In this document: in pieces, positions 26,415 to 34,287 of the stretch
Layout: every line of letters begins with the position of its first letter
Position numbering within the stretch: position 1 is the first letter of the stretch
Source of the DNA: Arthrobacter saudimassiliensis
GTDB lineage: Bacteria; Actinomycetota; Actinomycetes; Actinomycetales; Micrococcaceae
NCBI GenBank assembly: GCA_900016675.1
Contig: LN483071.1
Span: forward strand, 558,001 to 622,000
Direction: 5' to 3'
DNA: 64,000 nucleotides
Program-made: the position numbers and the translations under genes
The notes under the pieces: model-generated
The model's database searches: none
What the model was told of the DNA's origin: nothing
The model's input: the letters and a program-made list of their open reading frames with translations, nothing else

Positions 26415-26867
26415 ATGGCAGATCCGCAGGCACCGGCCCTGGAGGAGATCGACAAACGCATCCTGGCGGAGCTGACCGCCAACGGCAGGGCCTCGGTGAC
26501 GGCGGTGGCCGAAGCCGTGCACGTCTCCCGCGCGCACGCCTATTCGCGGATCGCCAAGCTCACTGAAACCGGCGTGCTCAGCCGCTTCACCGCCGTCGTG
26601 GATCCGGTCAAGGCGGGCCTGCGGGCGAGCGCCTATGTGACCCTGAAGGTCCGCCAGCATGCCTGGCGGGAGCTGCGCGAACAGCTGCGGAAGCTGCCGG
26701 AGGTGCACCACATTGCCCTGGTCGGCGGCTCCTTCGACGTGATCCTGCTGGTGCGGGCCGAAGACAACGTGCATCTGCGCCGGGTCATCTTCGACCAGCT
26801 GCAGTCGATGCCCGGCGTCCTGGACACCCAGACCTTCCTGGTGTTCGAGGACCTGGATACACGCTGA
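26415..26867 (+). CDS. Lrp/AsnC-family regulator (BkdR-like)
   Basis: A 150-residue regulator. The N-terminal winged helix (about 8-60; EIDKRILAELTANGRAS, then VSRAHAYSRIAKLTETGVL) binds DNA. The C-terminal RAM domain (about 70-145) holds the VGGSFDVILLVRA strand that binds amino-acid effectors in this family. It is divergent from bkdABC, the arrangement of BkdR and its target operon in pseudomonads, so it probably activates or represses bkd in response to branched-chain amino acids. A strong terminator follows. Confidence 0.9.
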   Translation: MADPQAPALEEIDKRILAELTANGRASVTAVAEAVHVSRAHAYSRIAKLTETGVLSRFTAVVDPVKAGLRASAYVTLKVRQHAWRELREQLRKLPEVHHIALVGGSFDVILLVRAEDNVHLRRVIFDQLQSMPGVLDTQTFLVFEDLDTR

Positions 26868-26940
26868 ACGGAGGGGCGCAGGCCGCCGCCGCAGACCGGA
26901 TCGGCGCCGGCCAAGGCGCCGCAGCCCGCCGGACGCAGAA

Positions 26941-26978
26941 AGACGGGCCCGGCAGCCGCATGGCTGCCGGGCCCGTCT
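26941..26978. terminator. Bidirectional hairpin after the Lrp gene
   Basis: Perfect 17-base arms (26941-26957 and 26962-26978) around GCAT, between the convergent Lrp and DUF6480-like genes. Confidence 0.85.
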
Positions 26979-27023
26979 CCGTGCCGGCCGGGGAACGGAT
27001 TGTCCGTCCCCCGGCCTCGGCCG

Positions 27024-27272
27024 TCAGTCCTCGTCGTGGCCCTGATCGGTGCTCATCTGGCCCTCGGCGGGCGGGGTCTCTCCCGGAGGAACGCCGCCAC
27101 CCGGCTCCAGGCCGGTGATGTTGCCCGACGCCGGGTCCGGGTTGGGGTGCCCGGCCTTGTCCTCGCTGTGGGCGTGGTTGCCGGTGCCCTCCTGGGTGCC
27201 GGGACCCATCTGCGCATCCTTGGGCTTGTCTGGATTCGCCGGATCGTTGTTCGGGTTGTAGCTGTCAGCCAT
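27024..27272 (-). CDS. Small DUF6480-like protein
   Basis: An 82-residue hydrophilic protein with many Asn, Asp, Pro and Gly and no signal or membrane segment. The run [20 protein letters not shown] near the C-terminus is the hallmark I associate with the actinobacterial DUF6480 family, whose function is unknown. The ATG at 27272 is chosen because GAGGAGG lies six bases before it; the frame starts slightly upstream. It is probably disordered and could be stress related, but that is only a guess. A 16-bp palindrome lies about 50 bp upstream. Confidence 0.65.
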   Translation of the reverse strand: MADSYNPNNDPANPDKPKDAQMGPGTQEGTGNHAHSEDKAGHPNPDPASGNITGLEPGGGVPPGETPPAEGQMSTDQGHDED

Positions 27273-27321
27273 GCGCCGCCTCCTCATCGGTTCCGTTCAA
27301 GCCGCCGCCCGCCGAAGCGGA

Positions 27322-27337
27322 ACTAAGCATGCTTAGT
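27322..27337. promoter_or_regulatory. 16-bp palindrome upstream of the DUF6480-like gene
   Basis: ACTAAGCATGCTTAGT is a perfect palindrome in an AT-rich island. On the minus strand TTGGAG lies upstream and TTAGTT overlaps it, so it sits where a promoter would be and could be an operator. Its regulator is unknown. Confidence 0.45.
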
Positions 27338-27421
27338 AGATTGACTCCAACCTAGCCGCCGGACGGTCGCGGGGCAACCTGCGTTACGACGGCCTGTCCC
27401 GGTCACCCCAGCTGCCACCGG

Positions 27422-27496
27422 GTGACGTCGGCCGTCCGGGTCACCGCAGGCACTCCGGACGACGTCAGCCGTCCCGGGCACCGCAGCCACTCCGGA
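27422..27496. repeat. Imperfect tandem duplication, period about 37 bp
   Basis: Two adjacent GACGTCRGCCGTCC...GCACTCCGGA-like units lie in the gap downstream of the Dyp peroxidase gene. Each contains GTC/GAC and CCGG half-palindromes. Neither appears to code. Confidence 0.6.
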
Positions 27497-27560
27497 GTAC
27501 GGCATCGCGCGGCGCCGTCTGTGGCGGTCCCCGCGTGGTCTGTGCGGCGACCGCGGCCGC

Positions 27561-29132
27561 TCAGCTGAACAGCTCCTCCCCCACAAACCCGCCCTCGCGG
27601 GCCCCGGGCGGAACGGCGAAGACAGCCGATCCGATCGGCACCGTCCACTCGTTGAGGATGTCCAGTTCGTCCAGGCGGCGCTGGATGGGCACGAACTGCC
27701 GATCGACGTCCGCCTGGTAGGAGACGAAGATCTGTCCCGCGTCCGAGACCGATCCTCCTGCCCCGCCGGCGGCCGCCGGCTCGTCGTAGTTGTAGGACCG
27801 CCGGTAGATCCGTTGCCGGGGGTCCTCGGGCCGGGCCCGCCGCATGTGCGAATACTCCGGAATGACCGGAAAGCCCAAGGAACTGCGGGCCTGGAAATCC
27901 GGCTCATCGTCCTCCCGGGTACCGGTGAGCGGGGCTCCGCTATCGAGCCGGCGTCCCACGCTTTCCTCCCGGGCCGGGCGGTCGAGTTCATCCCAGGTGT
28001 CCACGTTCATGGCGATCCGCCGGATGACCACGGAGGTGCCGCCGGGCAGCCAGGCCGGAATGTCGGCGTCGCCCCACACTACGCGGGTGAAGTCCTCCGA
28101 GCCCGCCCGCGGATTGGCGGTGCCGTCCACCTGGCCGAACAGGTTGCGCATGGTGGTCCCGGCCGCCTCCGTTCCGTAGGAGCGGCGGAAGCCGGACTGG
28201 GTCCAGCGCAGCGTGGCAAAGGCCCGGCTGTCCTTGAGCAGCATGCGCCGGGCATGGGCCACGGTGAGCGGGTCGTCGGCGGCGACGGCCAGCAGCAGGT
28301 CCGCGGCGCCGAACTCGGGCTGCAGCCGGTCGATCCCGAAGGCGGGCAGCGGCCGCAGCCACGACGGCGCCAGCCCCGGATTCGCCCGTTCGAGCAGGTT
28401 CGGTCCGAAACCGAAGGTGACGGTGAGCCGGGCCGGCCGCAAGGCCAGCTCCGGTTCGGTGTCCGCAAGGGCGGGCCTGCCCTGGGTCAGCGCGGCGGCG
28501 TCGTCCGAGAGCAGCCGCAGCAGGGCCTGGAGGCGGTCCCGGGTGACCGACGGCAGCAGGTCCAGGCCGAGGAACACGGCGTGGGCCTGCTCGGGGGTCT
28601 CGATTCCGGCCTGATGCAGTCCGTGGAACGGCACCGTCTGCAGGCCGTTGCCGCCGTCGTCCGGTGCCGTGGCCCGCTCGGGTGTCGTTCGACCGGAGGC
28701 AATCTGCGCACCGGCGGCAGCGAGTGCTCCCAGCCCGGCCGCGGCGCCTCCGGCCAGCAGGTGCCGGCGTCCGACGCCGGAACGCGGGCGGGGCGCGGCC
28801 GGCACCGCGGCGCCGGCGGGAACTGCGGGCGTGGCGGCGGCGGGGCCGGGTTCCCGCCCCGCTGAGCCGGCGGGCGCAGGAGCATCGCTCCGAACGCCGG
28901 CAGCCTCCGCCCGTCCTCCGGCGTCAGCGGGAGGGGCCGCACCGGCGGGAACTGCGGCGCCGGCGGTGCCAGGGGCCGCGCCGCGCGCCCCGGGATCCGC
29001 GTCCGGCCTCTCCCGCGGATCCTCCGGCTGCTCCCGGCCGGGGTCCTTCCGACCGGGAGCCTCCCTACCCGGATCGGTGTGTCCCGGATCCGTGCGTCGG
29101 GAGCTGCCGGAGGCGCGGCGGAAACGCCTCAT
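27561..29132 (-). CDS. Tat-exported Dyp-type heme peroxidase
   Basis: A 523-residue dye-decolorising peroxidase. After about 110 disordered Pro/Gly/Ala residues comes a twin-arginine signal (GVGRRHLLAGGAAAG), then the mature enzyme. The family GxxDG motif is GQVDGTANP, and the proximal heme histidine is in EYSHMRRARP. Its ATG overlaps the PCu(A)C stop (TGATG), so the two are co-translated. In Streptomyces lividans a Tat-exported Dyp enzyme (DtpA) is encoded with copper chaperones, and this layout resembles it; EfeB-type iron uptake is the alternative, but no efeU or efeO is nearby. The long N-terminal region may mean that the true start is further in. Confidence 0.85.
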   Translation of the reverse strand: MRRFRRASGSSRRTDPGHTDPGREAPGRKDPGREQPEDPRERPDADPGARGAAPGTAGAAVPAGAAPPADAGGRAEAAGVRSDAPAPAGSAGREPGPAAATPAVPAGAAVPAAPRPRSGVGRRHLLAGGAAAGLGALAAAGAQIASGRTTPERATAPDDGGNGLQTVPFHGLHQAGIETPEQAHAVFLGLDLLPSVTRDRLQALLRLLSDDAAALTQGRPALADTEPELALRPARLTVTFGFGPNLLERANPGLAPSWLRPLPAFGIDRLQPEFGAADLLLAVAADDPLTVAHARRMLLKDSRAFATLRWTQSGFRRSYGTEAAGTTMRNLFGQVDGTANPRAGSEDFTRVVWGDADIPAWLPGGTSVVIRRIAMNVDTWDELDRPAREESVGRRLDSGAPLTGTREDDEPDFQARSSLGFPVIPEYSHMRRARPEDPRQRIYRRSYNYDEPAAAGGAGGSVSDAGQIFVSYQADVDRQFVPIQRRLDELDILNEWTVPIGSAVFAVPPGAREGGFVGEELFS

Positions 29133-29686
29133 CAGTGGCCGCCGTCGTAGTTCTCGTTGGCGCCTGCGAAGTCCTTGGCGGGGGCCTCGAAGTCGACCAG
29201 GCTTCCGTCCTCGAGCTTGAGCTCGATGGTCACCGTGTCTCCGGGCTGCACCGGCCCGGTGAGGCCCATGAGCATGAGGTGGTTGCCCCCGGGTTCCAGC
29301 GTGTATTCGCCGCCGGCGGGAACGGTGAAGCCGCCGTCGACTTCGCGCATGACCATGGCCCCGTGCTCGTCGGCGGCCATTTCGTGCAGTTCGACCTCAT
29401 CGGCGGCATCGGAGGACGCACCGGTGACGACCAGGTCGCGGTCGCCGTCGTTCACCAGGGTGCCGAAGGCCCCGGTCATGCCGTCCTCGGCAGCCTTGAT
29501 CCAGGCCTCCTCGACGGACAGCTGTGCGACTTCGGCAGTGGGCGGGGCAGCCTCACCGCGCTCCTCTTCGTAGTTGCAGGCGGTCAGCGCCAGGCCCGCT
29601 GCGGTGAGCAGGGCCGCGGCGCGGGCGGTGCGGGAAAAGGCGGTGCGGGAAAAGGCGGTGCGGGAAAAACGGAAGGTGGTGTTCAT
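29132..29686 (-). CDS. PCu(A)C-type periplasmic copper chaperone lipoprotein
   Basis: A 184-residue lipoprotein (lipobox LTAC) with the PCu(A)C domain. The copper ligands follow the family H-M-x-M-H-M pattern: HEMAADEHGAMVMREV, then GGNHLMLMGL. Members deliver Cu(I) to cytochrome oxidase or other exported cuproenzymes. I start it at ATG 29686, because that gives a proper signal peptide; the frame is open upstream. The signal region contains SRTAF three times, encoded by a 15-bp DNA triplication. It is between copC and the Dyp peroxidase in one operon. Confidence 0.88.
   Translation of the reverse strand: MNTTFRFSRTAFSRTAFSRTARAAALLTAAGLALTACNYEEERGEAAPPTAEVAQLSVEEAWIKAAEDGMTGAFGTLVNDGDRDLVVTGASSDAADEVELHEMAADEHGAMVMREVDGGFTVPAGGEYTLEPGGNHLMLMGLTGPVQPGDTVTIELKLEDGSLVDFEAPAKDFAGANENYDGGH
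29625..29669 (-). repeat. 15-bp triplication in the chaperone signal peptide
   Basis: GCGGTGCGGGAAAAG occurs three times in tandem (29625-29639, 29640-29654, 29655-29669, the last base differing). It repeats the residues SRTAF and lengthens the n-region in whole codons. Confidence 0.85.
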
Positions 29687-29895
29687 GGGAGTTCTGTCCT
29701 TTGCAGGTGATAAGTCGTCAGGTGTCAGCGGATGCCGGCGGATGGTCGGGCATCCGCGGTCGTTGGCGCTGGCGCAGCCGGGGCGGGCCAGGCTCGGCCG
29801 TGCCCGGCCGCACCGGGCCGCATCGAGCGGCACCGTTTACGCATTCCGCGTTTCGGATGTGTAACCGGTGCGACCGGAAACGCCGTGGCCGGGCG

Positions 29896-30615
29896 TCAGT
29901 CGGTTCCGCGGCGCGAGCGGCGCCGCAGCCAGACGGCGGCCGCATAAATGCCGATCCCGGCCAGGCCGCCCAGCCCGGCAGCGGGAACCCAGCCGGGAAG
30001 GCCGGAACCGTCGCCGCGGGCGCTCGCCCCGCCGGCCTCGGCGTTCGGGGACGCTTCCGCGGTGTCCGGGGACGCCGTCCCGGTTCCCCCGCCGGCCTGG
30101 TCCTGGCCTGGTGCGGCGTCGGCGGCAGGGTTGTCAGCCCCGCCGGAGCCGACCTGGAAGCCGAAGCTGCCGGTGATGGGGTGTCCGTCGCTGGAGACCG
30201 CCCGCCAGGTGACCTCGTAGGTTCCGTCCTCGAGCGCAGCCAGGGGCTGGGTCAACGTCTCGCGCTGCAGCTGCAGTTCGCCGCCCGTGACGTCGGCGCC
30301 GGCGGCATCTTCGACCCGGATTTCATTGCCCAGGTCCATGAGCTCGGCGCTGAACACCAGTTCGACGGCGGCCGGCGGCTCGGCGAGCACGTCGCCGTCT
30401 GCGGGGTTGGCGGAGATGAGCTGGTCGTGCGCGAGAGCGGTCGGGGCCGTGGCAAGCGTGGCCGCGAGCCCCGCGGCGACCGTGGCCAACGCAAGCATCA
30501 GCGCGCCTATCAGGCGCAGCACCGCGTCCGGGGTCGACAGCGGGCGAAGGGGGGCCGCCAGGACGGTGGTTGTCGCGGCGGGGGTGCCTCGGGAGGCGGT
30601 GGAGTGGTGTGTCAT
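29896..30615 (-). CDS. copC: CopC-domain copper-binding protein with C-terminal membrane anchor
   Basis: A 239-residue protein. A signal peptide ends at TALAHDQ, leaving the mature N-terminal His that is a copper ligand in CopC proteins. The CopC beta-sandwich (about 55-155) includes NPADGDVLAEPPAAVELVFSA-type strands and the conserved SDGHPITGSF. A Gly/Ala/Ser linker and a C-terminal helix with an arginine-rich end (WLRRRSRRG) follow, so it is a tethered form. The ATG at 30615 is chosen over the longer open frame, because the signal peptide begins there. It is upstream of the PCu(A)C and Dyp genes; CopD is not present nearby. Confidence 0.85.
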   Translation of the reverse strand: MTHHSTASRGTPAATTTVLAAPLRPLSTPDAVLRLIGALMLALATVAAGLAATLATAPTALAHDQLISANPADGDVLAEPPAAVELVFSAELMDLGNEIRVEDAAGADVTGGELQLQRETLTQPLAALEDGTYEVTWRAVSSDGHPITGSFGFQVGSGGADNPAADAAPGQDQAGGGTGTASPDTAEASPNAEAGGASARGDGSGLPGWVPAAGLGGLAGIGIYAAAVWLRRRSRRGTD

Positions 30616-30847
30616 AGCTGCTTTCCGCAGCGCGTGCGGCAGGTGATCGGGAAGTGGCCGCCGCCGGCCCCGAAGGGTCGCCGGACTGCCGCCGACGCCC
30701 GGATAGGGAACGTTTCCGCTGCTGCATGGTGCAGGAACGGCAGCGTTGGCGGCACTGGCCACTTCGCGGACCTGTCGGCCCGCGCAGCCTGATGTCGATG
30801 ATGGCGGCAGCACTGCAGAGGTAGAGCTGCCGCGGGGGAATCGGGGA

Positions 30848-31537
30848 TCAGGCAGGCAGCGGAGGTCCGCGGCGGCGCATGGCGCGCAGCGGAGCGCCCA
30901 GGCGGTGCAGCGGCGAGAGGAAATCCGTCAGGACCGGAACCCGGACATAGCGCACGGCCGGCTGATGGAACAGCGGGAGGTAGGCCGTGATGCGCAGGCG
31001 CACGGCTTCGGCCAGCCGCCGTGCCGTGGCTTCGCCGTGCCGGATCAGCACGATGGTGATCAGGGCGGCAGCCAGGTGTCCGGCCCACATGAGCGCTCCG
31101 CCGGCGGGAAGCCCGGAAGGGATATCTCCGGAGGCCGCGGCGAAGGAGGCGGCATGGTGCGCATGCCCGCCCCGTCCCGCGGCGGTTTCCAGCAGGTCCA
31201 TGCTTCCGCCGGAGCCTGCCGCTGCCAGCGCGGCTGAACCGGAGCCGGGCACTGCGGCTTGCTGCCCGGCGCCGGGGGCATAGGCGCCTGCGCCGCCGAC
31301 GCTGAACAGCAGGTGGAAGACGCCCTGGCTGGCAGCCACCGCCGCAGTGAGGCGGGGCAGGGACAGCGAGCGGCCTGCCACCGCGCAGGACACGAGGCCG
31401 GACAGTGCCAGGGAGAGGAGCAGGATGGCCGGGGTGCCGATGGCGCCGCCGGCGAGCACATGCGCCGAGGCGGCGACGGCGGTCGCGGCGAACGCCGCCG
31501 ACCAGCCGCGCAGCAGCCCCAGGGTACGCGCGTGCAT
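30848..31537 (-). CDS. Uncharacterised membrane protein of the copper operon
   Basis: A 229-residue protein I do not recognise. About four hydrophobic helices lie at roughly 10-30, 35-60, 70-85 and 155-175. A Gly/Ala/His-rich loop (GRGGHAHHAASF) between the third and fourth could bind metal. The C-terminal 50 residues are basic and probably cytoplasmic. The ATG at 31537 follows ACGGAGAA. It is the first gene of the minus-strand run with copC, PCu(A)C and dyp, so a role in copper handling is a reasonable inference, though nothing in the sequence proves it. Confidence 0.65.
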   Translation of the reverse strand: MHARTLGLLRGWSAAFAATAVAASAHVLAGGAIGTPAILLLSLALSGLVSCAVAGRSLSLPRLTAAVAASQGVFHLLFSVGGAGAYAPGAGQQAAVPGSGSAALAAAGSGGSMDLLETAAGRGGHAHHAASFAAASGDIPSGLPAGGALMWAGHLAAALITIVLIRHGEATARRLAEAVRLRITAYLPLFHQPAVRYVRVPVLTDFLSPLHRLGAPLRAMRRRGPPLPA

Positions 31538-31666
31538 CGATTCTCCGTAGTTGTTCCGTCTGCCCTCGGCCCGCTCCGCCAACGCTGCGAAGCCGTCACG
31601 CGGGAGACCGGGCAGTGCCATTCTGCCCGGATTTCTACAGGGTGTCGAATAGTGTCGGTCGGATGC

Positions 31667-31706
31667 AAAAAAGTGCGGTGCCGCGGGGGTCGCCGCAGCA
31701 CCGCAC
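31667..31706 (-). terminator. Intrinsic terminator of the paaABCDE-paaG operon
   Basis: On the minus strand GTGCGGTGC pairs with GCACCGCAC (31698-31706 with 31673-31681) through a partly paired middle and is followed at once by six T residues, a classical terminator. A second hairpin (CCCGCGGGA arms, 31756-31775) and a pair of 18-bp direct repeats lie between it and the paaG stop. Confidence 0.8.
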
Positions 31707-31807
31707 CCTTTGTCGCCATCCCGCAGGCCGTCACCACCCCGCAGGTTGTCGCCAACCCGCGGGACATCCCGCGGGCGGAATCACCCGCGGGGGGCAGGGA
31801 GCCGCCG

Positions 31808-32581
31808 TCAGCCCTTGAAGACGGGCTTGCGCTTCTCTTGGAAAGCGGCGAAGCCCTCCGCGTAATCCTCGCTGCCGCAAAGGTCGCCCTGGGCACGGTT
31901 TTCCGCCTCCACGGACGCCCACAGGCCGATGCGCTGGTCGCGGATCTGCGTCACCAGCTCCTTGGAGGCACGGAAGGCGCCGGTGGCGCCGTCGGCCACG
32001 CGGGCCACGGTTTCCCGGGTGCGCGGCAGCAGTTCCTCCGCCGGGAAGGCGCGGCTGAACAGCCCGCCCGCCACGGCTTCAGCGCCGCTCATCAGGTCCG
32101 CGGTGTAGATCAGGTCCAGGGTGCGGTGCGCGCCGAGGCGCTCGGTGAACAGCCAGTGCCCGCCGGAGTCCAGGGTGGCGCCCAGGTTGGCGAAGGGCGA
32201 GCCGATCTTCGCATTCTCGGCCACGTACACCACGTCGGTGGCGATCAGCAGGCCGAGCCCGACGCCGAGGCAGGCGCCCTGCGCGGCGGCGAAGGTGGGT
32301 GCCGGGAAGGCCGCCATCTTCTTCAGCAGCGGGGTGACCTTGTCGGCCAGGTAGCCGTACGCGTCGTCGTCGGCGGGCACGACGCCGGAAATGTCCCGCC
32401 CGGCGCAGAACCCGCGGCCTTCACCGCGCAGCAGCAGGGCCCGGACGCCGGCAGCGGCTGCGTCGTCGTAGGCACGGTCGAGGTCGGCGAGGGCCTGCTC
32501 GTCCAGCGCGTTCATCTTCTGCGGGGCATTCAGCACCACCTCGGCAACGTTGCCGTCGATGGTCAGCTCGATCATGCTCAT
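31808..32581 (-). CDS. paaG: Enoyl-CoA hydratase/isomerase, PaaG-like
   Basis: A 257-residue crotonase-fold enzyme. The oxyanion-hole segments are GFCAGRDIS (about 58-66) and the QGACLGVGLGL stretch (about 105-115). The catalytic acid position reads GATLDSGGHW, an aspartate as in PaaG isomerases (E. coli GLIPDCGG) rather than the glutamate of hydratases. PaaG converts the ring epoxide of phenylacetyl-CoA to the oxepin. It is the last gene of the paaABCDE operon, 10 bp after paaE, which supports the call. A plain enoyl-CoA hydratase is the alternative. Confidence 0.82.
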   Translation of the reverse strand: MSMIELTIDGNVAEVVLNAPQKMNALDEQALADLDRAYDDAAAAGVRALLLRGEGRGFCAGRDISGVVPADDDAYGYLADKVTPLLKKMAAFPAPTFAAAQGACLGVGLGLLIATDVVYVAENAKIGSPFANLGATLDSGGHWLFTERLGAHRTLDLIYTADLMSGAEAVAGGLFSRAFPAEELLPRTRETVARVADGATGAFRASKELVTQIRDQRIGLWASVEAENRAQGDLCGSEDYAEGFAAFQEKRKPVFKG

Positions 32582-32591
32582 GCCTCTCCTC

Positions 32592-33746
32592 CTAGGCGTC
32601 GTAGTCGACGGTGACTGCGGGGCTGGTGGGCCGGGTCTGGCAGGTCAGCACGTAACCCTTCTCGATCTCATCCGGCTCGAGCGCGTAGTTCTCCTCCATC
32701 TCCACCGTGCCGGTGACGACCTTGGCCCGGCAGGTGCCGCACACGCCGCCGGCGCAGGCAAACGGTACGTCGGGGCGCACCCGCAGCGCGGCGTTGAGGA
32801 TGGATTCGCGGGCGTGGGTGGGGCTGGCCACCTTGCCCTGCAGGCCGTCCAGGTTGAAGGTGATCTCGAAGTTGTCCGCAGAGGGGTCCACCTCCACCGG
32901 ACGGCCGATCTGGCCTTCCGGACGGGCCGGCTGGCCGGTGGTGAACAGCTCGAAGCGGACCTTCTCCGCGGGAACGCCGCGCTCGGCCAGGCTGTCGCGG
33001 CAGAGCTGGACCAGCTCGAACGGCCCGCAGAGGAACCACTCGTCCACGTCGGCCGTGGGCAGCACGGAGTCGATGAGCGTGGTCAGCTTCTCCGAGTTGA
33101 TCCGGCCGGAGAGCAGCGGGCTGATCCGCTGTTCGCGGGAGAGCACGTGGTGCACGGCGAACCGGGTCGGGTACTTGTCCTTCAGGTCCGCGATCTCCTC
33201 CAGGAACATCACGTCCATGGCGGCCTTGTTGGCGTAGACCAGGTCGAACCGCACGGTGTCGGAGGCGGCCAGCACGGTGCGGGCAATGGAGATGACGGGG
33301 GTGATGCCCGAGCCGGCGGCGACGGCGACGAACACATCCTGGCCGGCGACGTCGATCTGCTCCGGATGGTTCAGCTCCGTCATCTTGTGCTTGGAGATGA
33401 ACGCGCCGGTGGGGCTCATGACGTCCAGCACGTCTCCGACCTTGAGGCTCTCGTTGGCCCAGGTGGAGAACTTTCCGCCCAGGTCCCGCTTGATGGCCAC
33501 CTTGACCTCGCCCGGGCGCGGCTCGGCGCAGATGGAGTAGCTGCGCCGCAGCTCCTGCCCGTCGAGGGTCGTGCGCAGCGCCACGTACTGGCCCGGCAGG
33601 TAGTCGTACTGCCCGGCCAGCTCCTCGGGCACCGCGAACGTGACCTCGACGGCGTCGTCGGTGAGCCGGCGGACCGCGCTGACGGTCAGCGGGTGGAACG
33701 TGGTGCGGCGCGACGGTGCGGCCGGGGCGGCGGTTTCGGTTGTCAT
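32592..33746 (-). CDS. paaE: Phenylacetyl-CoA epoxidase reductase subunit PaaE
   Basis: A 384-residue reductase that passes electrons from NADPH through FAD to a plant-type 2Fe-2S centre and on to the PaaA di-iron site. The FAD motif is RRSYSIC, the NAD(P) motif is VAAGSGITPVISI, and the ferredoxin cysteines are in CAGGVCGTCRAK plus a final CQTRP. The ATG at 33746 starts two bases after the paaD stop, and the upstream frame is a shadow. It is the fifth gene of the operon. Confidence 0.95.
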   Translation of the reverse strand: MTTETAAPAAPSRRTTFHPLTVSAVRRLTDDAVEVTFAVPEELAGQYDYLPGQYVALRTTLDGQELRRSYSICAEPRPGEVKVAIKRDLGGKFSTWANESLKVGDVLDVMSPTGAFISKHKMTELNHPEQIDVAGQDVFVAVAAGSGITPVISIARTVLAASDTVRFDLVYANKAAMDVMFLEEIADLKDKYPTRFAVHHVLSREQRISPLLSGRINSEKLTTLIDSVLPTADVDEWFLCGPFELVQLCRDSLAERGVPAEKVRFELFTTGQPARPEGQIGRPVEVDPSADNFEITFNLDGLQGKVASPTHARESILNAALRVRPDVPFACAGGVCGTCRAKVVTGTVEMEENYALEPDEIEKGYVLTCQTRPTSPAVTVDYDA

Positions 33747-33748
33747 TC

Positions 33749-34285
33749 TTAGAGCACCTTGAAGTAGTCGAAGGGTTCGCGGCAGTCCTGGCAGACGTAG
33801 AGCGCCTTGCAGGAGGTGGAACCGAAGCGGGTCATTTCGCGCGTGTTCAGCGAGCTGCACTGCGGGCACTTCACGCTGAGGCCCAGCCGGACCGGGCCGG
33901 CGGCGGCCTTGCCGGTGGGCGGGGCGATGCCGTACTCGCTGAGCTTGGCCTTGCCGGCCTCGCTCATCCAGTCAGTGGTCCAGGCCGGGGAGAGCACCAG
34001 GTCCACCTGCACCGCCGGGTAGCCGGCGGCCTTCAGCGCGGCGGTCACGTCGTCGCGGATGGCGTCCATGGCGGGGCAGCCGGAGTAGGTGGGGGTGATC
34101 TGCACCCGCACCGCCGGATGACCTGCGGCGTCGCCGGTGTCCTCCACCGTGACCGAGCGCAGGACGCCCAGGTCCTCGATGGTGAGCACCGGGATCTCGG
34201 GATCGCACACCGTGGCGGCGATGTCCCAGGCGGCGGCGGAGGCGGGGTCGGCAGGCCGCAGCGCTGAATGCAGGGAGGTGCCCAT
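33749..34285 (-). CDS. paaD: Phenylacetate pathway Fe-S assembly protein PaaD
   Basis: A 178-residue protein of the MIP18/DUF59 type, with the N-terminal domain containing DPEIPVLTIEDLGVLR and a C-terminal zinc-ribbon-like CPQCSS...CQDC module. PaaD is thought to help assemble or repair the metal centres of the epoxidase. It starts two bases after the paaC stop and ends just before paaE. Confidence 0.93.
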   Translation of the reverse strand: MGTSLHSALRPADPASAAAWDIAATVCDPEIPVLTIEDLGVLRSVTVEDTGDAAGHPAVRVQITPTYSGCPAMDAIRDDVTAALKAAGYPAVQVDLVLSPAWTTDWMSEAGKAKLSEYGIAPPTGKAAAGPVRLGLSVKCPQCSSLNTREMTRFGSTSCKALYVCQDCREPFDYFKVL

Positions 34286-34287
34286 GG

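Noticed and set aside
27561-29132. Dyp peroxidase as EfeB of an iron uptake system
   Set aside because: No EfeU permease or EfeO lipoprotein is adjacent; the direct neighbours are copper proteins.
31716-31755. Tandem CCCGCAGG repeats as a CRISPR-like array
   Set aside because: Only two imperfect 18-bp units with no spacers; they belong to the terminator region after paaG.
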